Source: Evansella cellulosilytica DSM 2522
GTDB lineage: Bacteria > Bacillota > Bacilli > Bacillales > Salisediminibacteriaceae
Assembly (NCBI RefSeq): GCF_000177235.2
Contig: NC_014829.1
Location: forward strand, 2,480,001-2,544,000
DNA: 64,000 bases
Direction of reading: 5' to 3'
The notes under the pieces are model-generated. The model saw only the letters and a program-made list of their open reading frames with translations, was not told the DNA's origin and did not search any database. This document shows positions 55,716 through 64,000 of this stretch, piece by piece. The stretch's first letter is position 1. Every line of letters starts with the position of its first letter. Position numbers and translations under genes: made by a program.

Positions 55716-57464
55716 TTAAATCTTAAATTTACTAACTTCATCCTGTAGCTCTTCAGCCATACTAGAAAGTGTTTCAGCAGATGCAGAAATTTCCTGCATC
55801 GATGCCATTTGTTCTTCAGCAGATGCTGCAACATTTTGCGCGTAGCTAGCTGAATCAGTTGCTATATCTGATGCCTCTTCTATATAAACTCTCATTGTTT
55901 CAGCATCTGAAGTGCTCTCCTTCACTGCTTGTAAAACATGATAAATATGATCAGTTATTCCATTAATTGATTTGGAAATTGTTTTAAATTCTGTCCCCGC
56001 ATTATTTACCAAAGTTAAACCGTCTTCTACAGATGTACGGCCTTGCCCCATCATAGAAACAGATTTATCTATATCTTCTTGTATGACATGAATCAAACTA
56101 CTAATCTCCGAAGCAGATTTATTAGATTGTTCAGCAAGTTTTCGTACTTCATCAGCCACAACAGCAAAACCTCTACCGTGTTCTCCAGCACGTGCAGCTT
56201 CAATTGCTGCATTCAATGCTAATAAATTAGTCTGTTCAGCAACGTCTGTTATAAGTGTAATAATAGAATCGATTTGCTTTGATTTATCTCCTAAGTTTTT
56301 AATGACATGAGATATTTCAGATGTTTTCGCATCTATGGCCTGCATTTGCTTTATAGCTTTTTCAACAACACCAACACCATTATTAGACTTTTCTCCTGCT
56401 TCATTCGCAATATTTGTAACAACTTCCACACTACTTGATATGTTCTGAATACTTTCTGTCATGTCCGCTACAACTTGTTTGGCCGAATCTGTACTCTTCA
56501 TTTGAGTATCTGCTCCAGAAGCCACAGATTGCATCGATTCAGTGATCGTGGAGGTAGCTTTACTCGTTTCTTCTGCACTACTCGTTAACTGCTGAGAAGA
56601 TGCAGCAACTTGTTCAGTATTCATAGCAATTTTTGAAAGCATGTTTCTTAAGTTATTGCTCATCTCAATAAAAGATTCATTTAAATCATAGATTTCATCC
56701 CGGCTTTTTATCTTAAGTGGTTCAACTGTTAAATCACCAGCTGCAAGCTTTTTTGACATATTTGCAATTTTAATAATTGGTTTTGTAATAATAGTGGCAA
56801 TAAATATTCCACCAATGACTGCGAAAATTAAAGCAGCAGCACTGATCGTTAAGACTAATGTCATCGCCATGGCAGTTTCTTGCTCTGACTCTACCCTTCT
56901 CTCTTCTACAATTTCATTTAAAAATACGGTTAAATCAGCTGCATAACCACGCAAGTTATTTTCCATCGGTAAAATATTCCTATTTGCATAGTCAATACGT
57001 CCTGAACTCATCGACCTTACTTGTAGTGCTGTATTTAAGTAGCTTTTATTTAAAGTATCAAGTGCATTTAATTGTTGTTTTGTTTCCTCCAGCGTACTTA
57101 ATTCCATTGCCTCTTCTACAAGTTCACTAACATGATTGTTAATCATTGTCATTTGATCCATTTCTGACTCTTCCTCTGTTAGTAAATAACCACGAAAATG
57201 ACTACTTTGCTGATTGACACTTGACTCAATTTCACTCGTTATATTTCGAATTTCAATTACTTGGTTGATCAAGTAATCGTATGATTGCGTTGATTTCTGC
57301 ATGTTAAAGTAAGATATCCCACTTCCTATACTAAAAATAAAGCAAATAAATAAAAAACTAGCTAGTAATTTAAATTTTAGATTAAAGCTTCTCTTTACTT
57401 TTAGTTTCTTTGGTAACTTCCATTTCTTTTTTTGACCAACTTTAAAAATATTTTTCAATGTCAT
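55716..57464 (-). CDS. Methyl-accepting chemotaxis protein, paralog
   Basis: A 582-residue receptor with the same plan as the receptor at 52632: membrane helices at about 32-52 and 200-222, HAMP, and signalling tip [11 protein letters not shown] near 410-420. The N-terminus is basic and slightly longer ([15 protein letters not shown]). The leader has no c-di-GMP aptamer but keeps a similar terminator (57495-57525). Confidence 0.93.
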   Translation of the reverse strand: MTLKNIFKVGQKKKWKLPKKLKVKRSFNLKFKLLASFLFICFIFSIGSGISYFNMQKSTQSYDYLINQVIEIRNITSEIESSVNQQSSHFRGYLLTEEESEMDQMTMINNHVSELVEEAMELSTLEETKQQLNALDTLNKSYLNTALQVRSMSSGRIDYANRNILPMENNLRGYAADLTVFLNEIVEERRVESEQETAMAMTLVLTISAAALIFAVIGGIFIATIITKPIIKIANMSKKLAAGDLTVEPLKIKSRDEIYDLNESFIEMSNNLRNMLSKIAMNTEQVAASSQQLTSSAEETSKATSTITESMQSVASGADTQMKSTDSAKQVVADMTESIQNISSSVEVVTNIANEAGEKSNNGVGVVEKAIKQMQAIDAKTSEISHVIKNLGDKSKQIDSIITLITDVAEQTNLLALNAAIEAARAGEHGRGFAVVADEVRKLAEQSNKSASEISSLIHVIQEDIDKSVSMMGQGRTSVEDGLTLVNNAGTEFKTISKSINGITDHIYHVLQAVKESTSDAETMRVYIEEASDIATDSASYAQNVAASAEEQMASMQEISASAETLSSMAEELQDEVSKFKI

Positions 57465-57494
57465 CTCTCCTATCTGTCATTCTACCCTTAGAAA

Positions 57495-57525
57495 TAAAAA
57501 AACTATTCGTCATTTTTAGAATAGT
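57495..57525 (-). terminator. Leader terminator before the second chemoreceptor gene
   Basis: ACTATTC ... GAATAGT with T7 on the minus strand, about 35 nt upstream of the start codon at 57464. Terminators in a 5' leader suggest attenuation. Confidence 0.7.
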
Positions 57526-57750
57526 CAAAATTTTAAAATGTAGTTTTCACATGAACAACTTTTGTAATTGATCACAAAACCGTTTATGTTTCTAACCTTT
57601 TAAATTATTTGACTTTTTTAAAAATGATGAATTAGCAACAAATTATAGCATAAAAATAATATTACTGGATAAAGTTACATAAAACAACATAATTCTGTTA
57701 ATTATGATGAAAAGTACTATTTTTTTTAATAGAGATTGCTCTTATAAAAA

Positions 57751-57787
57751 AAGAGATCCCTCTCAAAGAAAGTATTGAGAGAGACTG
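57751..57787 (-). terminator. Terminator of the S9 peptidase gene
   Basis: CTCTCAA / TTGAGAG stem with flanking GAGA and a T7 run on the minus strand, just below the stop at 57794. Confidence 0.7.
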
Positions 57788-57793
57788 TAGTTA

Positions 57794-59887
57794 TTATAAT
57801 TGATAATAATTAAACCAAGCAATTAAACGATCATATCTATCCTTTTGATGTAAAGGGCGACTTAAGCCATGGAATTCGTCAGGATACCTGATCATAATTG
57901 CTTCTTTCTTTAACCTTTTTAACGCTGTAAAAAATTCTTCTGTTTGCGATGGTGCTACCCGCATGTCATTCTCACCATGCATTAACATGACAGGAGTCTT
58001 TACTTTTTCTACATGTCCAAGTGGCGAGTGTTTCATTAAATGAGGATAATCGTTCCAAGGCTGACCTCCATATTCAAATTCATCAGCCAAAGTTATATCC
58101 GACGTACCGTATCCACTAACGAGGTTAGTGACACTTGCACCAGCACAGATCGCTTTAAATCGGTCGGTCTGTGTTGCGATCCAACACGACATATAGCCAC
58201 CATATGACCATCCATGTACAAACATTTTTTTCTCATTTACGAATCCTTTGGCTAATATTTTGTCAATTCCATTCATTATATCTATATAATCAAGATTCCC
58301 CCAATTTTTATCGATACTACAACTAAATTTTTGACCATATGTTTCGCTTCCTCTTGGATTAGTATAATAAACAATGTACCCTTGCGCAGCTAGTAATTGT
58401 GCAAGAAACATAAACGTAGGTCCATATGCTGCATGTGGTCCACCATGTATCAGTAAAACAAGAGGATATTTACTTGTTTTCTTAAAGTGACTAGGATAAA
58501 TAATCCAAGCATCTATATCTACATTCCCGCTAGTTTTATAAGTTGTTTTTTCCCATTGACTAAACGTGACTTCTTGTAAAATTTTATCATTACTATTTGT
58601 AATTTGACTTAAATCATCATCAATTAAAAGATATAGTTCCTGAGGTGTTGTAGGATTACTTACTGACAAAATTACATTCTTTTCGTTTGTATACATGCTT
58701 GATATAGATTGCTTTTCGCTACTCAGCAATGGACTTATTTCAAATGATGGAAGCCTTAGCTCATATAATGAGCCTGCACCTTTATCTGATATAATAAATA
58801 ATAGTCTATCCTCTTGCCACCCTACATTTGCTCCCCCTTTAAAGCCAACATCTGAAGGTTGACCACCAATTGGTCTATCCAGTTGTCTTGTGATGTTTTG
58901 AGCGTCACGTTCGGTAAGTGGACCTTGTTTGATTTCTCTACTAATGTTATTCGTAAATTCTTCAACTTGTAATACCCATAGATCGTTTGTTGTGGAAGCA
59001 CCCTCCATATTGTTATGGCCACTAAAACTAACAAATTTTCCACATGGAGACCAATTCGGACTACTCGTAGGACCAGGTGCATCATATAATAAATAGTTTT
59101 TCTTTGTCTTTAAGTGGATAATCCATAAATCATTTTTTTGTTCATAATCCGCTTCCTTTGACTTTCTAGCACAAACGACTAAATACTCATTATTAGGTGA
59201 TAAGCTAGGAGCACTATAGTCATAATCATCTGTAGTAATTTGTATTCCTTGCGCTTTAAAGTTTGGTGTTATTTGATTTGGTACAGCCGTAATAAATACA
59301 TGATTGTTTCCATGGCCAAAATACCCTTGTCCATCAAAACGATATGTGAAACGACTTATGACCTTTACTTCATTTTTCTTTTTTTCTTTCTCTTTATCTT
59401 TCTCATCTTTTGTTTTATGTTTATTGCTCTCAATAGCCTTTAGTCTATCATAATCATAATCTGGAGCTCCAGGATAAGGTGTCCAAGCTTCATGATAATC
59501 ATTAAAAACATTAGCCGAGTACAGAATATTACTACTATCTGATGTCCAAATGAGCGGTCCCATAACAGCTTCCTCTGTTTTTATACAGTACGGCTCTCCA
59601 CCGTCCATTGGAAGGATCCATATTTGACTTTTTTCACTACGCGTTGAAATAAAAGCAAGCTTTTCTCCGTCTGGAGATAGCTTAGGGTTATTATCTTTGT
59701 CAGAGTATGTCAGTTGCTTTTTTTCACCTGACACTAAGTCCATTAAATAAATATTTGATCTCATTTCATCCTTCTCTTTATCAAGTTCTTGAATGACATA
59801 TATTAATTTATTATTATCATTCGTTAACTGTGGATTTCCTGTAGATTTGAAACGATATAAATCGTTTGTATGTAGTGTCCTTTTCAC
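57794..59887 (-). CDS. S9-family peptidase (prolyl oligopeptidase / acylaminoacyl peptidase type)
   Basis: A 697-residue cytoplasmic enzyme: N-terminal beta-propeller (about 1-430) with repeated TolB-like blades (for example KLSPDGEKLAFIS), then an alpha/beta-hydrolase with nucleophile GWSYGGYMS, Asp in HGENDMRV, and His in DEFHGLSRP. It cleaves short peptides, often removing acyl-amino acids or acting on D-amino acid or Pro peptides. Substrate not fixed. ATG at 59887 follows GGAGG. Confidence 0.9.
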   Translation of the reverse strand: MKRTLHTNDLYRFKSTGNPQLTNDNNKLIYVIQELDKEKDEMRSNIYLMDLVSGEKKQLTYSDKDNNPKLSPDGEKLAFISTRSEKSQIWILPMDGGEPYCIKTEEAVMGPLIWTSDSSNILYSANVFNDYHEAWTPYPGAPDYDYDRLKAIESNKHKTKDEKDKEKEKKKNEVKVISRFTYRFDGQGYFGHGNNHVFITAVPNQITPNFKAQGIQITTDDYDYSAPSLSPNNEYLVVCARKSKEADYEQKNDLWIIHLKTKKNYLLYDAPGPTSSPNWSPCGKFVSFSGHNNMEGASTTNDLWVLQVEEFTNNISREIKQGPLTERDAQNITRQLDRPIGGQPSDVGFKGGANVGWQEDRLLFIISDKGAGSLYELRLPSFEISPLLSSEKQSISSMYTNEKNVILSVSNPTTPQELYLLIDDDLSQITNSNDKILQEVTFSQWEKTTYKTSGNVDIDAWIIYPSHFKKTSKYPLVLLIHGGPHAAYGPTFMFLAQLLAAQGYIVYYTNPRGSETYGQKFSCSIDKNWGNLDYIDIMNGIDKILAKGFVNEKKMFVHGWSYGGYMSCWIATQTDRFKAICAGASVTNLVSGYGTSDITLADEFEYGGQPWNDYPHLMKHSPLGHVEKVKTPVMLMHGENDMRVAPSQTEEFFTALKRLKKEAIMIRYPDEFHGLSRPLHQKDRYDRLIAWFNYYQL

Positions 59888-60023
59888 ATTCCATCCTCCT
59901 CAATACGTTTTTTGATTTTTAAGTAAACATCGTTAAATGTTTAATGTCTATATATTAGGTTAAAGAGTTACATGTTGTATATAATGATTAAGAGTATATA
60001 TAGTATCGAAAGGATGAATTGTT

Positions 60024-60833
60024 ATGAATGATATAGTAGTCTCTTTACGAAAGAAAGTGAAAGAACATGCTCCACTTATACATAATATAACAAATGTAGT
60101 AGTAACAAATTTTACTGCAAACGGTTTATACGCCATAGGTGCTTCCCCTGTAATGGCATACGCAAAGGAAGAAGTTGCAGATATGGCTAGTATTGCTCAA
60201 GCCCTTGTTTTAAATATTGGAACATTAACAGCGGAGGATGTAGAGGCGATGTTTATTGCTGGCCAAGCCGCGAATAAAAACAATGTTCCTATTGTTTTAG
60301 ATCCTGTAGGTGTTGGTGCTACCTCCTATCGTACCGAAACTGCAAAAGCACTCTTAGAAAAAATAGATATACAGGTCGTTCGCGGAAATGCAGGAGAAAT
60401 CGCCAACTTAATTGATGAAAATGTTGAAATGAAGGGTGTAGATTCTAATGTTCAGATCAACAATCTCGTTGATTTAGCAAAAAAAGCAGCCGTAAAATTA
60501 AAAACTGTAATAGTGTTAACCGGAAAAACCGACATAGTAACAGACGGTGTGACATACTATCAAATTCAAAACGGCGATGAACTGCTTACTAAAGTAACAG
60601 GAACAGGCTGCTTGTTAAGTGCTGTAGTTGCCTCTTTCATCACACAAAGTAATAATATTCTCGAAGCGTCTGCAGCTGCTGTATGTTTTTATGGATCTGC
60701 GGCTGAAGTTGCTGCTAGTGCTTCATTAAACAAAGGTCCAGGTCATTTTCAACTACACTTCCTAGATTACCTTTACACGATAACAGATGAAAAAATAAAA
60801 GAGTTAGTAAAGTTAGAAAAATCGATTGATTAA
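60024..60833 (+). CDS. thiM: Hydroxyethylthiazole kinase
   Basis: A 269-residue ribokinase-fold kinase. NITNVVVTNFTANG at 21-34, PVMAYAKEEV, VLDPVGVGAT, and the GTGCLLSAVV anion-hole motif near 192-201 (TGTGC) are the ThiM marks. It phosphorylates the thiazole moiety for salvage into thiamine phosphate. No thiE or thiD is adjacent and no TPP riboswitch was seen upstream. ATG at 60024 after GAAAGGATG. Confidence 0.93.
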   Translation: MNDIVVSLRKKVKEHAPLIHNITNVVVTNFTANGLYAIGASPVMAYAKEEVADMASIAQALVLNIGTLTAEDVEAMFIAGQAANKNNVPIVLDPVGVGATSYRTETAKALLEKIDIQVVRGNAGEIANLIDENVEMKGVDSNVQINNLVDLAKKAAVKLKTVIVLTGKTDIVTDGVTYYQIQNGDELLTKVTGTGCLLSAVVASFITQSNNILEASAAAVCFYGSAAEVAASASLNKGPGHFQLHFLDYLYTITDEKIKELVKLEKSID

Positions 60834-60929
60834 CTAACAAATATGTGATTCCACAAGAATTAGCTTCTCTAGCATTATCTACAAAGAGAAATATTTTTTT
60901 CCTAAAGAAGAACTCAAAAGGTGAAAAGT

Positions 60930-61066
60930 AGAGGGAACTGAAAAATTCAGTATTTAACTATTTTAACCACTCAAAGCAATGAAGTGAGTCGTTGCAACCT
61001 TTTAAAAGACTACTATGAGTGGGTAATTTCTCATAGTAGTCATGCAATCTTTTGATTCACCCTCAT
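60930..61066. repeat. Family A arms around a family B hairpin, copy 16
   Basis: Left arm AGAGGGAACTGAAAAATTC from 60930, right arm AATCTTTTGATTCACCCTCAT (61046-61066). Between them lies a perfect family B hairpin GACTACTATGAG (61008-61019) and CTCATAGTAGTC (61030-61041). Confidence 0.75.
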
Positions 61067-61068
61067 GT

Positions 61069-61323
61069 CTATTCGTCTGCAATTGTATTTGGAAATAACA
61101 ATGACATATTTAATGCTCTATCTGCTGTTTCTTTATGGTTTGTGTGAGCTTCAATTTCTTTATTTATTTTTTTTATATCTTCTTGGATGATATTTATTTC
61201 CTCAATTAGTAAATGATCACTTGCTAATTTGTGCTCTAACATTTGTTTCGTCTCATTTAAAATATATAGTTTCTCTATCTTCTCGAAGTAGGAGTCATTT
61301 TTACCGTTTTCTTTGCTTTTCAT
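61069..61323 (-). CDS. Small coiled-coil protein
   Basis: An 84-residue charged protein with a central coiled coil (EKLYILNETKQMLEHKLASD). ATG at 61323 follows GGAGAGGG; an upstream ATG at 61338 overlaps that site. It overlaps the end of the 61301-61441 gene by 23 nt, which suggests a shared transcript. No family recognised. Confidence 0.6.
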   Translation of the reverse strand: MKSKENGKNDSYFEKIEKLYILNETKQMLEHKLASDHLLIEEINIIQEDIKKINKEIEAHTNHKETADRALNMSLLFPNTIADE

Positions 61324-61441
61324 TTTTTCCCTCTCCATTAAGGTCTGATTCTATTTGTCTAGGATGTGGGGTATCATGTAATATATCGTTTAATGAAGAT
61401 TTTTTCTTCCTTCTTTTCACTTCTTCTTCGCTCGTATTCAA
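61301..61441 (-). CDS. 46-residue basic protein
   Basis: MNTSEEEVKRRKKKSSLN..., highly charged; TTG at 61441 follows AAAGGAG by 8 nt. Ends QRKR. Overlaps the next downstream gene by 23 nt. No family recognised; the context of tiny spore-like genes suggests a sporulation role. Confidence 0.5.
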   Translation of the reverse strand: MNTSEEEVKRRKKKSSLNDILHDTPHPRQIESDLNGEGKNEKQRKR

Positions 61442-61455
61442 ATTTACACACTCCT

Positions 61456-61593
61456 TTACCCCTTTGAACCTGGCCCATTTTTAGGTCGATTATGATTACT
61501 CCTTGAATATTGCTCTTTAACGTCAGGCATGCTTTCTTCTGGTGTTTGATTATTTGTTACTGCTGCATTTCGTTGTCCTTTACGTTTTCTCAT
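61456..61593 (-). CDS. 45-residue basic protein, spore-type
   Basis: MRKRKGQRNAAVTNNQTPEE ... NGPGSKG. Very basic N-terminus, Asn/Gln/Gly rich, no Cys. ATG at 61593 after AAGGTGA. Resembles small spore-core proteins in composition but no named family matched. Confidence 0.5.
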   Translation of the reverse strand: MRKRKGQRNAAVTNNQTPEESMPDVKEQYSRSNHNRPKNGPGSKG

Positions 61594-61651
61594 CTTCATT
61601 CACCTTCTAACAATTATTCATTTCTGAACATTTAAACCTATATAAATACAA

Positions 61652-61804
61652 TTATCTTTTCGTATTACTTTTTTTTGCCTTTTCGTGACCTTCACTTATT
61701 ATTTCACCTGCTCGTGCATCATCTGGAGACTTTCCTAAAGGATTAACACTTTGTGCTGCAGGTATATCAGGATTTCCACTTCTATGTGCTTTTTGTTTAC
61801 CCAA
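61652..61804 (-). CDS. SspL-like small acid-soluble spore protein
   Basis: A 50-residue protein MGKQKAHRSGNPDIPAAQ... ending AKKSNTKR, the C-terminus of SspL. TTG at 61804 follows GGAGGTG. Probably made in the forespore. The rest of the sequence is less typical, so the family is tentative. Confidence 0.6.
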   Translation of the reverse strand: MGKQKAHRSGNPDIPAAQSVNPLGKSPDDARAGEIISEGHEKAKKSNTKR

Positions 61805-61863
61805 TTTTAATTCACCTCCTACAGTATCTATAATATAACCCTACATAGGACATATTATTTAGC

Positions 61864-63348
61864 TTAGTTTAGGTAGTCTGCTATAACCATCGTTATCTCT
61901 TCTTCTATCATTTTTGCTTTTTTACTATTTGTTATGTCATTCGTAATAATTGAAAAGATAATCGATTCTTCCCCCTTTGTCTCTAAATAGCCTGATAATG
62001 ATGATACTGAGGTCAGTGTACCCGTTTTCGCTTTGACTTTCCCCTTCATTCGGCTATTGGTGAACCTATCCTTTAATGTTCCTCCTAAGTATTTACTATC
62101 ATGACCACTAATCGGAAGAGAGCTTTTAAATAATGGGAACCAATGTTCCTTTTTGATCTCATAAAGTAATTTTGTAATATCATTTGTAGATATAGCATTG
62201 ACATGTGATATACCTGATCCGTCTCTTATAATCGTATTTTCAGTTTTCATATCATAATGGGCTAGCGCTTCTTGTAAAGCTCGAAGTCCACATTCCCAAC
62301 TTCCGTCACCATATTTGAACTTCCCCATCTCTTTCGTTATCGATTCCCCTAAAACGTTATCACTATATTTCATAAACGGGAATAACAGTTCAGAAAGTGG
62401 GCTTGAATGATGGACAGTAAACAGCTTTGCTTCCTTTGGAGTATCTCCTAATGTAACATTTCCTAAATGTCGAATTTCTTCTTTTTTCAAATACTCACTA
62501 AATAAATGTAAAACATAGTTTGTAGGCTCCCAAACTGACATTAATTTTTCAATTTTTTTTTCCGTCTGATTGATATGTCCATTTATATAGATTTGATTTG
62601 TACCATGTTTTTTCTTAATTGAAATATTATTCCTTTCACTATCTGTAACAGTAATTGATTCATTAATAACTTCAACATATTCAGTATCTGGAACGGTTTT
62701 AATCACTGCCGGTTGTCCGATCTGTTCATTCGGCATAATCTCAATTATGATTGTTCCGCCTTCTACGTTTTTCTTTGGAGCTACCGTTAGCGCTGAAATT
62801 GGTGCACCATATCCGTACATTTCATCACTCCAAGGCATATCGATTGGATGTCTTATTGAATCAAACCAACTATCATCTGCCACAATATCTCCAAATATGT
62901 ACTTAATCCCTTGTTGTTTAAGCTCACTAACTAGCTTTTCTATGTCAGTTGGTAATAAGGTGGCATCACCTTTACCTTTAATGTAAACATTACCTTTAAG
63001 CAATTGCCATCGTGTATTACCATCAATCAGAAGCTCTGTTGTAAAATGATAATTTGGACCTAACAGCTCTAAGGCTGCAATGGACGTTAAAATTTTCATA
63101 TTAGAAGCTGGTGTTAGAAGCTGATTAACATTTTGTTCATAGAGCAGTTCTCCAGTTTGAAATGACCGCACACTAACGCCTATTTTGCCATGATTGATAT
63201 CACTATGATGAATAATTAATTCATCCAAGTCTTCCTTTAATGCCAATGTGTCTAATGCTGCTGCTTCAGAGTACGGAATGAAAATTAAATATAACAAAAT
63301 AATGGATAATAGTAGACACATACTTTTTAAGTATAGAGATTGCACCAT
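61864..63348 (-). CDS. dacC: D-alanyl-D-alanine carboxypeptidase / endopeptidase (PBP4 type, S13)
   Basis: About 494 residues; signal peptide ends SEAAA. Penicillin-binding motifs: SNMK (SxxK) in LLTPASNMKIL, YSDNVLGES (SxN), and KAKTGTLT (KTG). Two inserted domains between SxxK and SxN, as in DacB/PBP4a. It trims peptidoglycan side chains outside the membrane. ATG at 63348 (63363 is an alternative). Divergent from the TerC-like gene. Confidence 0.92.
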   Translation of the reverse strand: MVQSLYLKSMCLLLSIILLYLIFIPYSEAAALDTLALKEDLDELIIHHSDINHGKIGVSVRSFQTGELLYEQNVNQLLTPASNMKILTSIAALELLGPNYHFTTELLIDGNTRWQLLKGNVYIKGKGDATLLPTDIEKLVSELKQQGIKYIFGDIVADDSWFDSIRHPIDMPWSDEMYGYGAPISALTVAPKKNVEGGTIIIEIMPNEQIGQPAVIKTVPDTEYVEVINESITVTDSERNNISIKKKHGTNQIYINGHINQTEKKIEKLMSVWEPTNYVLHLFSEYLKKEEIRHLGNVTLGDTPKEAKLFTVHHSSPLSELLFPFMKYSDNVLGESITKEMGKFKYGDGSWECGLRALQEALAHYDMKTENTIIRDGSGISHVNAISTNDITKLLYEIKKEHWFPLFKSSLPISGHDSKYLGGTLKDRFTNSRMKGKVKAKTGTLTSVSSLSGYLETKGEESIIFSIITNDITNSKKAKMIEEEITMVIADYLN

Positions 63349-63418
63349 TGGACGCCCTTTCATAAAAAAGTAGACAAGTATTGAAACTTCTTTTCATAAG
63401 CTAAATTAGGGTGATGGA

Positions 63419-64000
63419 ATGGAATTAGTACATATTTTTGTTATAAGCTTTTTAAGTGATCTAGATAACATAGTCATATACGCATCAATTTTAAAGCATT
63501 ATTCATCCTCATTAAGATTAATTTTCATCCTTGCAATTGTTTTATCATTGACGAGAACTTTTTATATTAACATCCTACACACACTAAATGAAGTAATAGC
63601 GATGGAACTTTTTTCTGGCGTTATTTTATTATTTATCGCTGTAAAAATGGCCACAGAAGAAGGGGATATGGCTTCAACTAGGAACAGTTCTGTCCCAATG
63701 GCATTCATTTCAATTTTATCCATTGATTTTTTACTTAGTTTAGACAGTATTCTCTTAGTATCAACAGTGTCCGATACTTCCTTTCTCATATTTATTGGAA
63801 TGATTAGTAGTTTATTTGTTCTTTTTCGCTTCTCAAATTTACTTTATATGATTTTGAGTCACTTTCCTTTAATCTACGTTGTGATTGCATCATTTATCGC
63901 CTATACGGCTGTTGAGAATATGATGAAGGATGAGCTAGTATATGATCTTTTATTACCTTTAGCGATGCCACTAGACTACCTTGTTCCAATGCTGTCAAAA
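63419..64000 (+). CDS. TerC-family membrane protein, 5' part
   Basis: 194 residues are visible and the frame stays open to the window end. About six membrane helices; SDLDNIVIYA near the start and LLSLDSILLVS near 100 are the paired Asp-bearing motifs of TerC/YjbE-type proteins, which are linked to metal export, notably manganese in B. subtilis. The ATG at 63419 follows AGGGTGATGG. Confidence 0.8.
   Translation, partial: MELVHIFVISFLSDLDNIVIYASILKHYSSSLRLIFILAIVLSLTRTFYINILHTLNEVIAMELFSGVILLFIAVKMATEEGDMASTRNSSVPMAFISILSIDFLLSLDSILLVSTVSDTSFLIFIGMISSLFVLFRFSNLLYMILSHFPLIYVVIASFIAYTAVENMMKDELVYDLLLPLAMPLDYLVPMLSK

Larger units (their letters stand above)
57465..57793. other. 329-nt leader and intergenic region
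   Basis: Minus-strand leader of the second chemoreceptor (57465-57660) with an attenuator-like terminator at 57495-57525, then the S9 peptidase terminator at 57751-57787. No riboswitch aptamer of a known class recognised. Confidence 0.5.

Noticed and set aside
59887-60023. TPP riboswitch before thiM
   Set aside because: None of the conserved THI-box blocks (such as CTGAGA) is present.
1-64000. CRISPR array, tRNA or rRNA gene, prophage
   Set aside because: No regularly spaced identical repeats, no tRNA-like cloverleaf and no ribosomal sequence were seen; no phage structural, lysis or replication gene was recognised.

Overview
The window is about 64 kb of AT-rich chromosome from an endospore-forming member of the Bacillaceae. 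The evidence is sporulation genes (spoVIF, sspH, several tiny spore-type proteins), Bacillus-family genes (ykyB, ykuI, a YfhD-type gene), purine-rich AAGGAGG ribosome binding sites with many TTG and GTG starts, and short intergenic hairpins. An alkaliphile-like Bacillus is plausible, but species cannot be decided. No rRNA, tRNA, intact insertion sequence, prophage or CRISPR array was seen.

Layout. 1-7 kb: the end of an aspartase/fumarase-type lyase, a membrane-anchored HtrA-like protease, and a compact minus-strand operon: gamma-glutamyltransferase, then an ATP-grasp ligase fused to a degenerate M20 domain, then an N-formylglutamate amidohydrolase-type protein. 7-12 kb: YebC-like regulator, TraB-family membrane protein, a tyrosine-recombinase-like protein without catalytic residues, and a divergent PRPP synthetase paralog. 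12-13.4 kb: the most interesting locus, an AimR (arbitrium receptor)-like TPR protein that lacks the N-terminal DNA-binding domain, followed by a secreted propeptide carrying three tandem copies of YDVDFRVR. 13.5-19.3 kb: coiled-coil protein, RNA methyltransferase, DUF59 protein, cold-shock protein, and a PadR/HAAS/DUF4173 membrane regulatory cluster. 19.3-24 kb: DUF1906 surface protein, SpoVIF, a lipoprotein, a methyltransferase, a short-chain dehydrogenase and small membrane proteins.

25-30.5 kb is a respiratory block: a CuA-type lipoprotein, heme O synthase, the three subunits (IIa, II, I) of a ba3-type cytochrome oxidase, a SCO copper chaperone and a membrane protein. Two CRP/FNR-like palindromes (GTGA-N6-TCAC) lie about 41-44 bp upstream of the presumed transcription starts of the two units. 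30.6-45 kb: YkyB, a nitrilase-type hydrolase, an ABC ATPase, a Mbeg1-like lipase, an MFS transporter, SspH, a frameshifted beta-lactamase-type hydrolase, a DJ-1/PfpI protein, a GH94 disaccharide phosphorylase, RpiB, YkuI (degenerate EAL c-di-GMP receptor), a lipoprotein and an acetyltransferase. 45-64 kb: RND efflux pump, polysaccharide deacetylase, long-form SpeD, two paralogous chemoreceptors (one behind a c-di-GMP-I riboswitch), HAD phosphatase, S9 peptidase, ThiM, a string of very small genes, a PBP4-type carboxypeptidase and the start of a TerC-like protein.

Across the window runs a family of about 16 intergenic hairpins with related arms (GAGGnnnACTGAAAAGGT ... and its complement). Two are nested inside each other, and several are followed by a second hairpin with CACTATAAGTGG-type arms. 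They act as terminators in some places but look like a dispersed, multiplying element.
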